Assembly (NCBI GenBank): GCA_037783415.1
Contig: JAZGTN010000070.1
Span: 10,485,001-10,549,000, forward strand
Reading direction: 5' to 3'
Length of the DNA: 64,000 bases
Source: Leptasterias polaris
Taxonomy: Eukaryota > Echinodermata > Asteroidea > Forcipulatida > Asteriidae
The notes under the pieces were generated by a model that was not told the DNA's origin, did no database searches, and saw only the letters and a program-made list of their open reading frames with translations. This document shows positions 1 through 9,695 of the stretch, piece after piece (position 1 is the stretch's first letter; each line of letters begins with the position of its first letter). Made by a program: the position numbers and the translations under genes.

Positions 1-540
1 AAGGGAATTTCGATAATATGAAGATTAATAATCGTTAATCATACGAACAATGCCGTGACTCTTGGTGGCGCTCTATATAGCGAATCGACTGCAAAGCTTG
101 TGTAAACAGGATGTTTATTACAAAACCTGGTGCCGCATGCAAGAGTGTCAAGCACATCATCAAATGTTTTCATAACCCAAGTTGAAAAAAACAAAAAGGC
201 TGGCTCAATATTTTAAGATAAAATATAACACAGAACCATTTTAAAAACATTGTCTGTGTCAGTTATCTATGAAAAACATTGGCATGTTCAAATTAATTTA
301 CTCAGACTCTCTGTCTTAGCTACAATTAAACTTATAAATACTTTAAAAAAAGTTTTAACAATCTTGATAGGTCAAAATGTTTAGGATACCTTGTAAAAAT
401 AGTGCTTGTTTTGGATATCGGTCTTCTAAATCGGTCTTCATTCAACGTTTGTATTTCATTGGATTGTGTGCAAGGTCGGAGTGGATTATCTTTTAGGAAA
501 ATTATCATCAGAAATCCCCAACGTTGAGTTACGAGACCAA

Positions 541-602
541 TTTCACATCAACTTTACACCAACTTCACATCAACTTCACACCAACTTCACACCAACCTCA
601 CA
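541..602. repeat. 11-bp tandem repeat (TTCACACCAAC type)
   Basis: About five consecutive copies of an 11-base unit close to TTCACACCAAC, with single-base variants. The unit length is not a multiple of three, so an open reading frame across it is not meaningful. Confidence 0.75.
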
Positions 603-808
603 CGCGTCATGTCTGTCACGCTCTCCATTTTTGGAGTCAAAAGTAAAAAAAACCAAAAAACGTGCGAACGGCGCGTCGTGTAAAATGTGCACTCCACGGT
701 TCAAAGCCGGGTCCGAATCAAGCGAGTTCGGCTTTTGCTATAATGTATCCCTTGTCTTCATTTTTCAGCGACATTGATGATTAAGCCTATTTTTAATGTT
801 CTAGCTCC

Positions 809-1068
809 GGCTATATGGCTATTGGCTTCAGCCACGAAAAGGCCTTTTTATGGTATGGACTCAGCTTAGCTGAATCCAGACTATGAAAGACCTATTCGTG
901 GCTGAAGCCAATAGCCATGGCTATTGGCTTCAGCCACAAATAGACCTTTTTCAATGATCTGTCTTCGGCTACATGGCTATTGGCTTCAGCCACGAAAAGG
1001 CCTTTCCATGATCTGGCTTCGGCTATATGACTATTGGCTTCAGCCACGAATAGGCCTTTTCAATGATA
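809..1068. repeat. Degenerate ~55-bp repeat with internal palindrome
   Basis: The motif GGCTATTGGCTTCAGCCAC recurs four times, near 818, 918, 976 and 1030, each followed by a version of RAAWAGGCCTTT. One inverted copy sits just before the second, which makes the 52-bp palindrome at 892-943. This looks like a locally amplified, partly inverted minisatellite. Confidence 0.7.
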
Positions 1069-1116
1069 GTCAATTCATTTTTATGGTCAATTTATGCGAG
1101 GACTAAGTATTGTTAC

Positions 1117-1476
1117 CTGGGAAAGCTAGTCTCTCTGGATCGAGAAGAGCCGATGAGCATACAACCCCTACATCTTCCGGATGGCTACAATCATTATATC
1201 CCCACCCTTCGTGTGAACAATCGGCTAAGCTAGACTCGTTCCCAATGCAGTCCACATCGTCCAAGAAAATCTCCCCCGATCCAGCACCGAAATAATAGTA
1301 ATCGTATTCAGCGCTTTGTTGGTAATGGTAACCGAGGTTGCGGCAAACCACTGCGGAATTCTGCTCGTCCCAATTGTCATCACAGACGGTGCCCCATTCT
1401 CCATCATACAGCACCTCCACTCGTCCTTCCCAGGGAAAATAGCCGTTTGCCAATCGTATATTTGAAGCCAATGTTC
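1117..1476 (-). CDS. SRCR (scavenger receptor cysteine-rich) domain exon
   Basis: This exon encodes one SRCR domain of a secreted or cell-surface protein; such domains bind ligands outside the cell and are greatly expanded in echinoderm immune repertoires. Reading on the minus strand, a TTTTTTGTTACAG acceptor ends at 1477 and a CAG/GTAACA donor starts at 1116. The exon is 360 nt, phase 1 at both ends, so it can be shuffled or tandemly repeated without breaking frame, as is usual for SRCR exons. Visible motifs are GRVEV..DGEWGTVCDD, VVCRNLGY, GEIFLDDVDC, LADCSHEGW and GVVC. Six cysteines are present, the group A pattern. A 13-residue linker (SSALLDPERLAFP) follows the domain, so more exons are expected to the left. 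The upstream partner is probably the signal-peptide exon at 12196-12268. The number of SRCR domains in the full protein cannot be known here. Confidence 0.88.
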
Positions 1477-2109
1477 CTGTAACAAAAAACAACATATTTA
1501 TCAACAATTATCTGGTTGAACCTTTGCAAGGAAAGCGATTTAAATTAAACTAATCCTTCTGACAGTATCAGTGTTCGACTGCACGAAGGAAAGTGTGCCG
1601 TTTGTACACGTAAGTATTTTCTTGCAGGCAAGAAAAGAAAAAATCGCTTCTGTAAAAGTTCGAGAGCAAATTATACTAAAGAAAATGACCAACAACAAAT
1701 AAATTATTGCGGAAATAATTAATCGAAATTTAAACACACTTTGTGTTTTCAAAAGCCTCCACTCTATACCATCAAACTCAAAATTGCATTTGGGGGTCAT
1801 TCGGGTTTCTTTTGTCACAGTATTTCAATTCATGCAGTAGGTTTTTATGTGAGCTTGTGGGAGATCAGTGAGGTATTTTTTAACTGAATGGATCACCCAG
1901 GATAAAATAAAAAAAGTAAACTGGTATGATTTTGTCTTGTTAATTTTCAATTGTTATTATTTATTTATTTATTTTTAATTTATTTTTATTTTAAATTTTT
2001 TTTTGGGGGGTAACATTTGTGTTATCTATTCGACGTTTTTTTAAAAATCTATTTTATTATCTTTTAAAGGGTTGTTGTACACTGATCGCTTTTATTTTGT
2101 AGACTACTT

Positions 2110-2135
2110 CCGACTTGCTTTTCTCCCTCTTTTTC

Positions 2136-2179
<44 letters not shown>

Positions 2180-2305
2180 AATGTTGTTTTTCTTCTTCTC
2201 CTTCTCCTTCTTCCTTTCTAATTCTTTTTCTCCTTCTTCTTGTTCTTCTTGTTGAAGTTTGTTGTTGTTATTGTTGTTGTTGTTGTTTGGTGGTGTGTTT
2301 GTTTG
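2110..2305. repeat. (TTG)n / (TTC)n microsatellite
   Basis: About 15 uninterrupted TTG units near 2136-2179, then TTC-rich sequence, a second TTG run near 2261-2285 and (TTTG)n near 2298-2312. On the minus strand this reads as poly-Asn/Lys/Glu, an artefact of the repeat. Confidence 0.9.
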
Positions 2306-3937
2306 TTTGTTTGCTGTTTGTTTATTGAAGTTATACAAATCATATACTTTTGTTGATTTTGTACGAAATGGGACCATTTTCTGGTCACTCAGGGTGCCTT
2401 GACATGCACTAGTGATTACTCCATATACAAATATGATGGTAGAAAAGCATTTGTATGAAAAACAATAATGCCCTTCAGCCTAAAACATGTCTGCGTCAAC
2501 AATAAAATTGTATTACTCTGCTTGCCGCGGTATTCGGAGCCCTGAATAAACTACATAAGCAAAGCCCATAATTCTGCGGTAAATTGGGAACAGGTCGGAG
2601 GCTCTAAAAAGTGCCCCACATCTTATAAAAACACGAGTAATGGTGTTCTCTGGTTATTAAATAACTTTATGTCTTTTTATCGGTGACAAGTCATAGAGTT
2701 TGACCTAGCTTAATCATCTATTAAGCTAAATGCACCGTTTTGCTCTGGGAAAGCAATGCCTATTCAGGGTTTGATATTAATAGCTGCAGTAAATCAACGA
2801 GTGCAGGCCGATGGCAAAATAAGAAAAGAAAAAAACTAAACAGAAAGTATTCTAATTTTTTAAAAGCTGGATATGCAGGTTACCATTACTAGAGTATTCT
2901 GAAATATCCGAAAACTCCATTAATTTAAGTGATTTGTGGATGCCCAGTACATTAGCCAATGGGCTCAGATGAGTAACTAGCGGAATCAGATTTGTCCATT
3001 ACGTGAATTTCGGTTCATTTGTAATTGCACACTCTCAGTGACGGCTGGAGTACAGTGCCCGCTGTCTTTTTGGCCCGGTTTATAAGCTATTCATTTTCTG
3101 CTTTATTAACCGTGCATGATGCTGTAGGGAGTCCAAGTGCGCCCTCAGTGTTTATACAGTAGAAAGTTTACTTTGGGGTCGCGAAATGTAGGCCCAGTCC
3201 CTTTTCCAATTTAGCTAAAAGCACGAGAGAGCACATATATATTTGTTGTCCGTATTTCTCTCCATTTTGTGGGGAGCATGGCTCTGGCCATGCTCCTAAT
3301 ACTATTTATCTGGGAGGGATAATGTCATAGATCTCTCTGTGAGTATCACTTTTAACTTATCTTTTGATTATAGAAAGATTGTCTTTTATGAAGCTTTTTT
3401 CAATCACGGTGTGTATTGTAAACTTGTGAGTGTAGCCAGCCTCGTGTTGTGCTGACCTTTTGACCTTTAGTCTGTACATAAGTGATTGGGTATTGTGTGT
3501 ATATGCTATTTTTGTCTTCCATGTGCTGTGCATTGAAGGATTAAAATCAGTACAGGAGATTACTTTATATTTCACACGTCATCATGTAGAATTTGTTGTT
3601 ACTTTTATATTATTGTCTTTTGGTGAATCCTCGTCCTTTATAAATAGAGGACCGGCCTCCTTCCCGTGTCTCTACAATGCCATCAGAAACAATTAGTGTC
3701 CGTTTTTAATTAAACAGGCAGTACTCCGAGATTATTATTATTATTTTTTCAAAAAAAGTTCCACAACTTCACCCAGCCAAATAGCATGCCAACTGTCTTG
3801 TTACCATCGGGGTTGTTTTTCACTAAAGATAATCCATCAAGGACCAGCTCTCCCGGTTTTCCCATAGGAATTGTACAGCAATTACTTAGAACAAAATCCA
3901 ATGTCTATACCTCTTCCTTTCTGTGTACTTTCTGCCT

Positions 3938-3941
3938 CCCC

Positions 3942-3972
<31 letters not shown>

Positions 3973-3973
3973 C
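3938..3973. repeat. Poly-C tract and (CT)n microsatellite
   Basis: About 14 C in a row followed by roughly a dozen CT units. It is a length-variable simple sequence. Confidence 0.9.
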
Positions 3974-3994
3974 CTATTCATGTATTTCCACTTA

Positions 3995-4110
3995 ACTGCT
4001 TCTGTCACACTAGTACCAGTCTGTGTGTGTTGTGTTGTCATTTAGCCTTTGAGAAAGACTCTGTTAGGGTCGAAACGTCAGGCCGTTTATTGTTTGCGTT
4101 TAAAACTAAT
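3995..4110 (+). repeat. Dispersed repeat ending in GGTCGAAACGTCAGGCC
   Basis: The block reads TGCTTCTGTCACACTAG..., TGTTGTCATTTAGCCTTTGAG, then AAAGACTCTGTTAGGGTCG and AAACGTCAGGCC. Related blocks occur near 18575-18660 (+), 18720-18920 (-), 23525-23580 (+) and 47425-47600 (-). Five shared copies make this an interspersed repeat. The GTCGAAACGTC core resembles retroelement tails seen in other marine invertebrates, but the class is not settled from sequence alone. Confidence 0.65.
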
Positions 4111-4433
4111 GTAATAATCAGTTCTAATTGAAAGATAACAATACAGGTTGAAAACAATTATATATAAAAATTATTATAATAATCAATTTGCAGAGTAATT
4201 GCAATACAAAAAATATAATAAAAAATATCACATGGCTAATAATTGCTTTGTGGTTCGCTCGCACAGTCTTCAACAATCTTTTAAAATAAATCTCATCATT
4301 TTTTTAGAGTCTTGGCGGCTAACGGCTGAGGCTGGTACGCTGCGTGGTCATGCGTTGAAGTATACAAGACATCCCATAGCAACACCCTAGCAAAAGTTCA
4401 TTGCAAAAACTGGGGTGTTAGACTTGACACCAT

Positions 4434-4720
4434 GGGTGTCGTGGCCGAGCGGTTAAGAGCATCGGACTCAATTTCTGGTGGCTGAGTCATCAGGGTGCGG
4501 GTTCGAATCCCGGTCACGACACTTGTGTCCTTGAGCAAAACACTTAACTATAATTGCTTCTCTTCACCCAGAGGTAAATGGGTACCTATGAGGGCAGTGA
4601 TGGTTCTTGTAAATGATTTAGCTTAAAGTGCGTGGAAAACGATAACTTTGAGGGACGGAAACACATATACTTTATAAAACAAGCCCTACTGATTCCAAAT
4701 AAAATATTACTTTACCATTA
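4434..4720 (+). mobile_element. tRNA-derived SINE (V-arm tRNA head, conserved central domain)
   Basis: The head reads as a class II tRNA-like gene: TGGCCGAGCGGTTAAGAGC matches the RNA polymerase III A box and GGGTTCGAATCC the B box, with GTCGTGGCC..GGTCACGAC pairing as acceptor stem. The head is followed by CTTGTGTCCTTGAGCAAAAC then ACTTAACTATAATTGCTTC, a conserved central block that also follows the heads at 47693 and 51455. The presence of that body makes this a SINE, not a functional tRNA gene. Confidence 0.85.
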
Positions 4721-4965
4721 TCTGTATATTTGCACTGGAAAAAAAACGACAAACCAAGCACTCGCATGATTCCCTCCGCCCCCATAACGTAAAAGCAGGA
4801 CATTATGATAATGATATGCAAGTGACCCCAAAACGTCATAAAGGAGATCGAGTCACGTGACGCGGAAGTACTGTAGGAGCTTCAACGTACGTGCGGCGCG
4901 TGTGCATGCTGTGTTTTCGCCGTATAGTGATGCGAGCTTCACAATTTTATCCTCTGGTTGTACTT

Positions 4966-5445
4966 GGGCGCACCCCTCTAAATGATCTCCCATAGGAACC
5001 AATGCTAAATGATAATTATTCAAAAATACTCAAAAAATCGTGTAAGTCTCTCAGCCTCTTGAAAACCAATCAGACATATTTCCGGACAACTAAACTTCAG
5101 AATTCTTTTCAATTTTTGGCAGGTCAGCCGTTTGGAATTTTTGCTAACTACCCCAGAAGAAAAAAACACGATTTTTTTTTTTTTTCCAAAACCGACTTGC
5201 TGCCAGTTTTCGTGAAGCACTTCTCCACTTCCCCGGTCAAATAGGGCCAACTTTAACGCCTAAATTTATCAAGTCTCCTCAAAAGTTGAAGCACAGAACC
5301 CCCAGGTTGTGATAGATTTTTATATTTACACAATCTATTAATTGCATGACCCCCAAAACGTTATAATTAAAAATAAGTTGTGGGTTTACAAATTATGATA
5401 AGTAGCTTGGCGCATTAATTCTGGCTTATTTAGTGTGGTGCACCC
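4966..5445 (+). repeat. 480-bp TIR-bounded repeat, left copy
   Basis: It starts GGGCGCACCCCTCTAAAT and ends with the reverse complement of GGGTGCACCACACTAAAT, so the unit itself has imperfect ~20-bp terminal inverted repeats and could be a MITE in its own right. Its flanks differ (ACTT left, TATA right). An 80-codon ORF inside it shows no known domain. Confidence 0.85.
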
Positions 5446-6384
5446 TATAAGGGCACTTAATTATTCTTTATGGTTAAAAAATTATGCTTAAATTGTTGAG
5501 AATAAGTCACTGACTTGATATCTGGAAAAAAAAAAGTGAAATGTTATTGCGTTCGTCTACAACAAGGTCAAACATGTTGGAGCATTTACATGTACTCTAA
5601 GCACTATGCGAGAAGAAAAACCTGCACGACACACTGTGTACATTCTAAGGACAAGTCAGAAGTTATATCCAAGTCCTCACTCAAAAAGTTATTAACATGT
5701 CTCTTTTTTATCACAGGATCATAAAAACCTTACAAGTTATTTAATTAATCATTAAGAAGGGGTTAATTGGCATGAACAAGCTGTAAACATGGAAGGGGGC
5801 TGGCCGGGGGGGGGGGGGGGGGGTCACATTTTGCTTTCCCTTAAATTATTCTAACCATGCATTCATATTAGTCTAAAATGGGGAGCTTTATAAAATCTAG
5901 AAAACACATAGGTCACTTTTTGTACATTTAACTGCCCTTTCAAATTGTATTCTACCTCTGGAACGGGGTAAAAGGGGGAAAGGGTGGGCGGGGCGTGGGC
6001 GGGGCATGTTGAAAAAGGCCAAACCATTATGATTGTTTCTGGTTGATGGGGACAAGTTATAACTCTATCCAGAAACAGATGGCTATTATCTTAGACAATT
6101 CCCCTGGGATGGGGGCCTTTTCACAGGTCCTACTGTCCAATATGGAGCATTGGCAATGGTTTTATCTTGATGAATTTTTGTGAAATTTATCTGAAATTGA
6201 AAAAAAAAAAATAATATTTTGGCATATCGGCCGAAATTTGTGCGTTCAGCGTAGTGTCGGCCCTGATACGCTAGCTTGTGCATCGGGAGAACTCTAAAAG
6301 TATTTTTGCTTTAGACCACAATTAATGTGAGATCACTTATGATGGATGCCATTCAATGTTTGTAACAAATCCATTGCCATAAAA
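5446..6384. other. Element core upstream of the transposase ORF
   Basis: Non-coding leader of the element. It contains a G16 tract near 5808-5823, a GGGGCGTGGGC repeat near 5989-6005 and nothing recognisable as a TATA-type promoter. A small non-coding upstream exon cannot be excluded. Confidence 0.4.
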
Positions 6385-8487
6385 ATGGGTAGAGCTAGAC
6401 GCGGCATTTTCAAGATGCAAAAAACTTGGTTCAAGCCGAAAAATAAATTTAATTCACTACAAGACAAAGGCAGTGAAACTCAAAGTATACCTACACCACG
6501 GTATGTCAGGCCAACCCATCAGCAGTTGAGTTTAGCCGCCCCAAATACGGAGCGAGGAGATTTCTGCCACATTGCAGCACAGATGGAACAAGACAACCGC
6601 AGAAATGTGATGCTCCTTCGCCCAAAAGTTGTAGAACTGGCTCCAGTTGACAAGATCCAGCTCAAGGGAGTGATCCCAATAGCCAACAAATGTGGCCAGC
6701 CACTGCCCAAGAGAGGAACTGATCACCAAGGAGGAGGTTATCGTTTTGTAGACATCAACTCAGCTCTAGAGCTGGGTGCACAAGCTGTACTTGATCATCA
6801 ACAAACACATCCTAAGTGTGATGGTCAACCTAAACTATTGGCTGAGGCAGAAGAGCGTAGAGGTTTAGCCGTCTCAGAGGTAATGTCCTGCAAAAAGTGT
6901 GGTTTTAAAACACAAAAGACAAAACTTTACAGTGAGATAGCTAACGAGGGTAGGAAGCGGGGACGACGCACTGCAACCCCAAACATGTCTTTCCAAGTTG
7001 GCCTGCAGAACACTGGCATTGCAACCGCAGGTGCGAGGAGGCTCTTGACATCAATGGACACAGCTGTACCATGCACTAGTGGGCTGCAAAAAATTTCGAA
7101 CAAATGTGGTGAAATTATCAAAAATGAAAATATCAGAGATATGGCAGACAAGAGGAAACTAGTGAAAGACATCCGTGAGCTCCAAGGCTTTGAACGAGAA
7201 AGTCCAATTGCAGTTGAAATGGACAGGCAGTATAATAATCCCCTGCGCAACTGTAGGAAAAAAAACCCATTTGTTCCTGCAACACAGACAAGAGACACCG
7301 TGTGCGAGAACGCAACTACTTCAAAGTTTGTTATAATGTACCATCAAGAAAACAAGCTTTGTAAAAGTGGTGAAATGTCACCATCATCATTCGGTCAACA
7401 ATGCACATCCGCTAAGCACGGCGACAAGTGCACAGCTACTCGTCCAGCGCATTTCAATATGGGAGATGAGAGAGAAGGGGGTGTTCGATGTGCGACTAAA
7501 CTTTTGGAGTGCACGGAACCAGTTCTTGTGGATAGAATAACAACAGACGCTGACGGCTGTCTAGCAAAAGGAATGAATTCTGTCATGAGAAGAAGAACGG
7601 GAAAGGAAATGGAAAGTCTGCTGGACCCATCCCACTTGAACCGCTCGCTTTGTGCGGCAGTCAGCCGAGCAAACTTTAGCAGTGACATGTTCCCTGGGAA
7701 CAGTGCAAGAGACCGAAACAGAGTACAGGACCGATTTGCTGATGACGTGAGTCACAGAGCACAGGCTGAGGCACACCATATTTCCATTAAATGCGGAAAT
7801 GACACAGCAAGCATGAAAAGACTGGCTGCAAAGGCGATTGATGCAATTCCGAACTGCTACATGGGAGACCATGAGAAATGCAAACAAAATTCTCATGTTT
7901 GCAACGGTAAATACAAGTACCCATACCTCTCTCGCTATGTCCGCGGCAGATTTATTTTAACATCTAAAGATGAGGAAATCTTAAAAACAATTTTGGAAAA
8001 ACGCATAGGAGACGAAGCGATAGAGAGAACCAAGTACAGAACAAGTTCCCAGAAGTCTGAATCCATGAATCATGCCTACGCCATGACAAATCCAAAAGGA
8101 ACACTAACCTTTTCAAGGAACGGAGCTTCAAGAGATCACAGCGCCATCCATCTGGTGAACAACCAACATGCAAACTCTATTATCAAAAAGTGTGAGGCAA
8201 CTCATTGCCCCATTACTGCTGGATCACCCGCTGCAAAAGCCCTCGATGCAATGGACAAAAAACAACAATATCACAAAAAACGTGTTATGGGAAAGATCTA
8301 CAAAAAGCGACGAGCACAGTGTCGAGCTGAACGATATCACACTTACTATGCTAAAAAAAATTTGTATCAACCTGGCCAACTAAATCCAAAGTCACAGGAC
8401 ACTAACTCATCGTATAACTATGATGGGCCAAAGATTCACAAGGAGCACAATTACAGCAGAATGTTCTCAAAATGGAAAAACCGATAG
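6385..8487 (+). CDS. Mutator-like transposase (animal PF20700-type family)
   Basis: This is an uninterrupted DDE-type transposase. The frame is open from an ATG at 6346 (713 codons); the in-frame ATG at 6385 is preferred because it sits in AAAAATGGG and gives the basic MGRARRG start. Positions below count from 6346. A zinc-knuckle-like CKKCGF lies at about 182-187 and the basic RGRR stretch follows. Candidate catalytic residues are D293 in VEMDRQYNNP, D401/D403 in TTDADGC, and E572 in QKSESMNHAY. Between them are MGDE, DPSHLNRSLC and the Cys/His-rich CYMGDHEKC..NSHVC typical of the family. SRNGASR follows the Glu. A basic C-terminus has KRRAQCRAERYH. A polyadenylation signal lies at 8935. All key positions seem intact, so activity is plausible but unproven. 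Confidence 0.82.
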   Translation: MGRARRGIFKMQKTWFKPKNKFNSLQDKGSETQSIPTPRYVRPTHQQLSLAAPNTERGDFCHIAAQMEQDNRRNVMLLRPKVVELAPVDKIQLKGVIPIANKCGQPLPKRGTDHQGGGYRFVDINSALELGAQAVLDHQQTHPKCDGQPKLLAEAEERRGLAVSEVMSCKKCGFKTQKTKLYSEIANEGRKRGRRTATPNMSFQVGLQNTGIATAGARRLLTSMDTAVPCTSGLQKISNKCGEIIKNENIRDMADKRKLVKDIRELQGFERESPIAVEMDRQYNNPLRNCRKKNPFVPATQTRDTVCENATTSKFVIMYHQENKLCKSGEMSPSSFGQQCTSAKHGDKCTATRPAHFNMGDEREGGVRCATKLLECTEPVLVDRITTDADGCLAKGMNSVMRRRTGKEMESLLDPSHLNRSLCAAVSRANFSSDMFPGNSARDRNRVQDRFADDVSHRAQAEAHHISIKCGNDTASMKRLAAKAIDAIPNCYMGDHEKCKQNSHVCNGKYKYPYLSRYVRGRFILTSKDEEILKTILEKRIGDEAIERTKYRTSSQKSESMNHAYAMTNPKGTLTFSRNGASRDHSAIHLVNNQHANSIIKKCEATHCPITAGSPAAKALDAMDKKQQYHKKRVMGKIYKKRRAQCRAERYHTYYAKKNLYQPGQLNPKSQDTNSSYNYDGPKIHKEHNYSRMFSKWKNR

Positions 8488-9073
8488 AGTGTAACTCTAA
8501 TTGAATCACTTGACTTTTCCGGAAACTTGACATTCATAATAATGCAATGTTTACACCTCCCCCACTCTTCTTGTTCAGTTATTAGTTAATACCAACCATG
8601 CCATGTAATGTATGATGATGATGTTTACAACATGTTTATTTCTTCCTAATTGAGGAAGCAACCAGCCGCTGTTGACCCATGATTTTCTTGAAAGTGACTT
8701 ACCATCACAGTCTCATCAAATAGTCATACACGATAGTCGTACCGTCGATCGTAGTTTGTCCCGTCTTACACACTGTATACTGACTGTTAAGTGTGTAGGA
8801 ATAGGATGCCTAAAAAAAAAGCAAGCCACTCTTTGAAAACGTTGAATTATTCTGTTAACAAGTGACAATGTTATTGCTATCTATATTTTATTATAATTAC
8901 TGTTTGCAGCCAGAGGAGTGATGTTTTCACGAACAATAAAAAAAAACGGCGATAACTGACGAAAGAAGTCTCAAACAACTCATTTCTGTCACGCCTGCAA
9001 TTGTAAACAAACGGCAGACATGTTTAAATCCCAACAAAAATGGCTGCAAGGGCGCCACCATGTTGTATATATA
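8488..9073. other. 3' flank of the transposase gene inside the element
   Basis: Non-coding. It carries an AATAAA at 8935-8940 followed by an A run, a likely polyadenylation signal, and ends with TATATATA against the right 480-bp repeat. Confidence 0.5.
8935..8940 (+). terminator. Polyadenylation signal AATAAA of the transposase gene
   Basis: AATAAA followed by a run of A about 450 bases after the transposase stop codon and before the right repeat. The call rests on motif and position only. Confidence 0.45.
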
Positions 9074-9553
9074 GGGCGCACCCCTCTAAATGATCTCCCA
9101 TAGGAACCAATGCTAAATGATAATTATTCAAAAATACTCAAAAAATCGTGTAAGTCTCTCAGCCTCTTGAAAACCAATCAGACATATTTCCGGACAACTA
9201 AACTTCAGAATTCTTTTCAATTTTTGGCAGGTCAGCCGTTTGGAATTTTTGCTAACTACCCCAGAAGAAAAAAACACGATTTTTTTTTTTTTTCCAAAAC
9301 CGACTTGCTGCCAGTTTTCGTGAAGCACTTCTCCACTTCCCCGGTCAAATAGGGCCAACTTTAACGCCTAAATTTATCAAGTCTCCTCAAAAGTTGAAGC
9401 ACAGAACCCCCAGGTTGTGATAGATTTTTATATTTACACAATCTATTAATTGCATGACCCCCAAAACGTTATAATTAAAAATAAGTTGTGGGTTTACAAA
9501 TTATGATAAGTAGCTTGGCGCATTAATTCTGGCTTATTTAGTGTGGTGCACCC
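9074..9553 (+). repeat. 480-bp TIR-bounded repeat, right copy
   Basis: Base-for-base the same as 4966-5445 by visual comparison, including a 15-T run, in the same orientation. It is flanked by TATA on the left and ACTT on the right, the mirror of the left copy. Confidence 0.85.
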
Positions 9554-9695
9554 ACTTGGTACTTGGTACTTGGTAGAATAATCCCTCTAGCGGCTCAAGC
9601 TGAGCCAAACTGGGATGTTGTTGGATTAGGCGACGAGTGTGAAGTGCATTTAATCTAAGATTTGTGTATCAAAGTTCAGTGCCGATACTATCAAA

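Larger units (their letters stand above)
1..1116. other. Non-coding DNA, probable SRCR gene intron, with two tandem-repeat patches
   Basis: No coding exon is recognised here. It lies 3' of the minus-strand SRCR exon, so it is probably intron of that gene. It holds a short 11-bp tandem array near 541-602 and a ~55-bp degenerate repeat with a strong palindrome at about 809-1068. A 103-codon open frame over 466-777 is mostly translated tandem repeat and shows no domain. Confidence 0.5.
1477..4433. other. Non-coding intron-like DNA with microsatellites
   Basis: No exon recognised. The stretch is AT-rich and holds (TTG)n/(TTC)n simple repeats near 2110-2300, a C tract followed by (CT)n near 3938-3973, and a copy of the CGAAACGTCAGGCC dispersed repeat near 3995-4095. 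At 4401-4431 a short piece (AACTGGGGTGTTAGACTTGACACC) resembles the terminus of the MITE at 14051. Confidence 0.5.
4962..9557 (+). mobile_element. Putative composite DNA transposon with a Mutator-like transposase
   Basis: Two identical 480-bp direct repeats (4966-5445 and 9074-9553) bracket a 3.6-kb core with one long intact transposase ORF. The outer ends are inverted relative to each other: GGGCGCACC on the left and GGTGCACCC on the right, extending as an imperfect ~20-bp TIR. Both outer flanks carry ACTT (4962-4965 and 9554-9557), consistent with a 4-bp target duplication. Both inner flanks carry TATA (5446-5449 and 9070-9073). The repeats look identical by eye, so the structure is recent. 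The superfamily is not assigned: a 4-bp duplication is unlike classical Mutator elements. Confidence 0.65.

Noticed and set aside
466..777. 103-codon plus-strand ORF
   Set aside because: Its N-terminal third is a translated 11-bp tandem repeat and no domain is visible.
1225..1485. 86-codon alternative-frame ORF over the SRCR exon
   Set aside because: It is a shadow of the SRCR frame, which has the domain motifs and splice sites.
2057..2377. Poly-Asn/Lys/Glu minus-strand ORF
   Set aside because: It is the translation of (TTG)n and (TTC)n microsatellites.
4437..4521. Tempting call as a functional class II (Leu/Ser-like) tRNA gene
   Set aside because: It is followed by the SINE central block that also follows the heads at 47693 and 51455, and the variable arm and anticodon region are not clean. 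It is a SINE head.
5002..5250. 80-codon ORFs on both strands, present twice (also at 9110-9358)
   Set aside because: The duplication is explained by the 480-bp repeat. No domain was recognised, and the poly-Phe/Lys stretch comes from a T run.
4966..9553. LTR retrotransposon (two identical direct repeats around an ORF)
   Set aside because: The repeats do not start TG and end CA, the core lacks gag, protease, reverse transcriptase and primer-binding-site features, and the ORF is a DDE DNA transposase.
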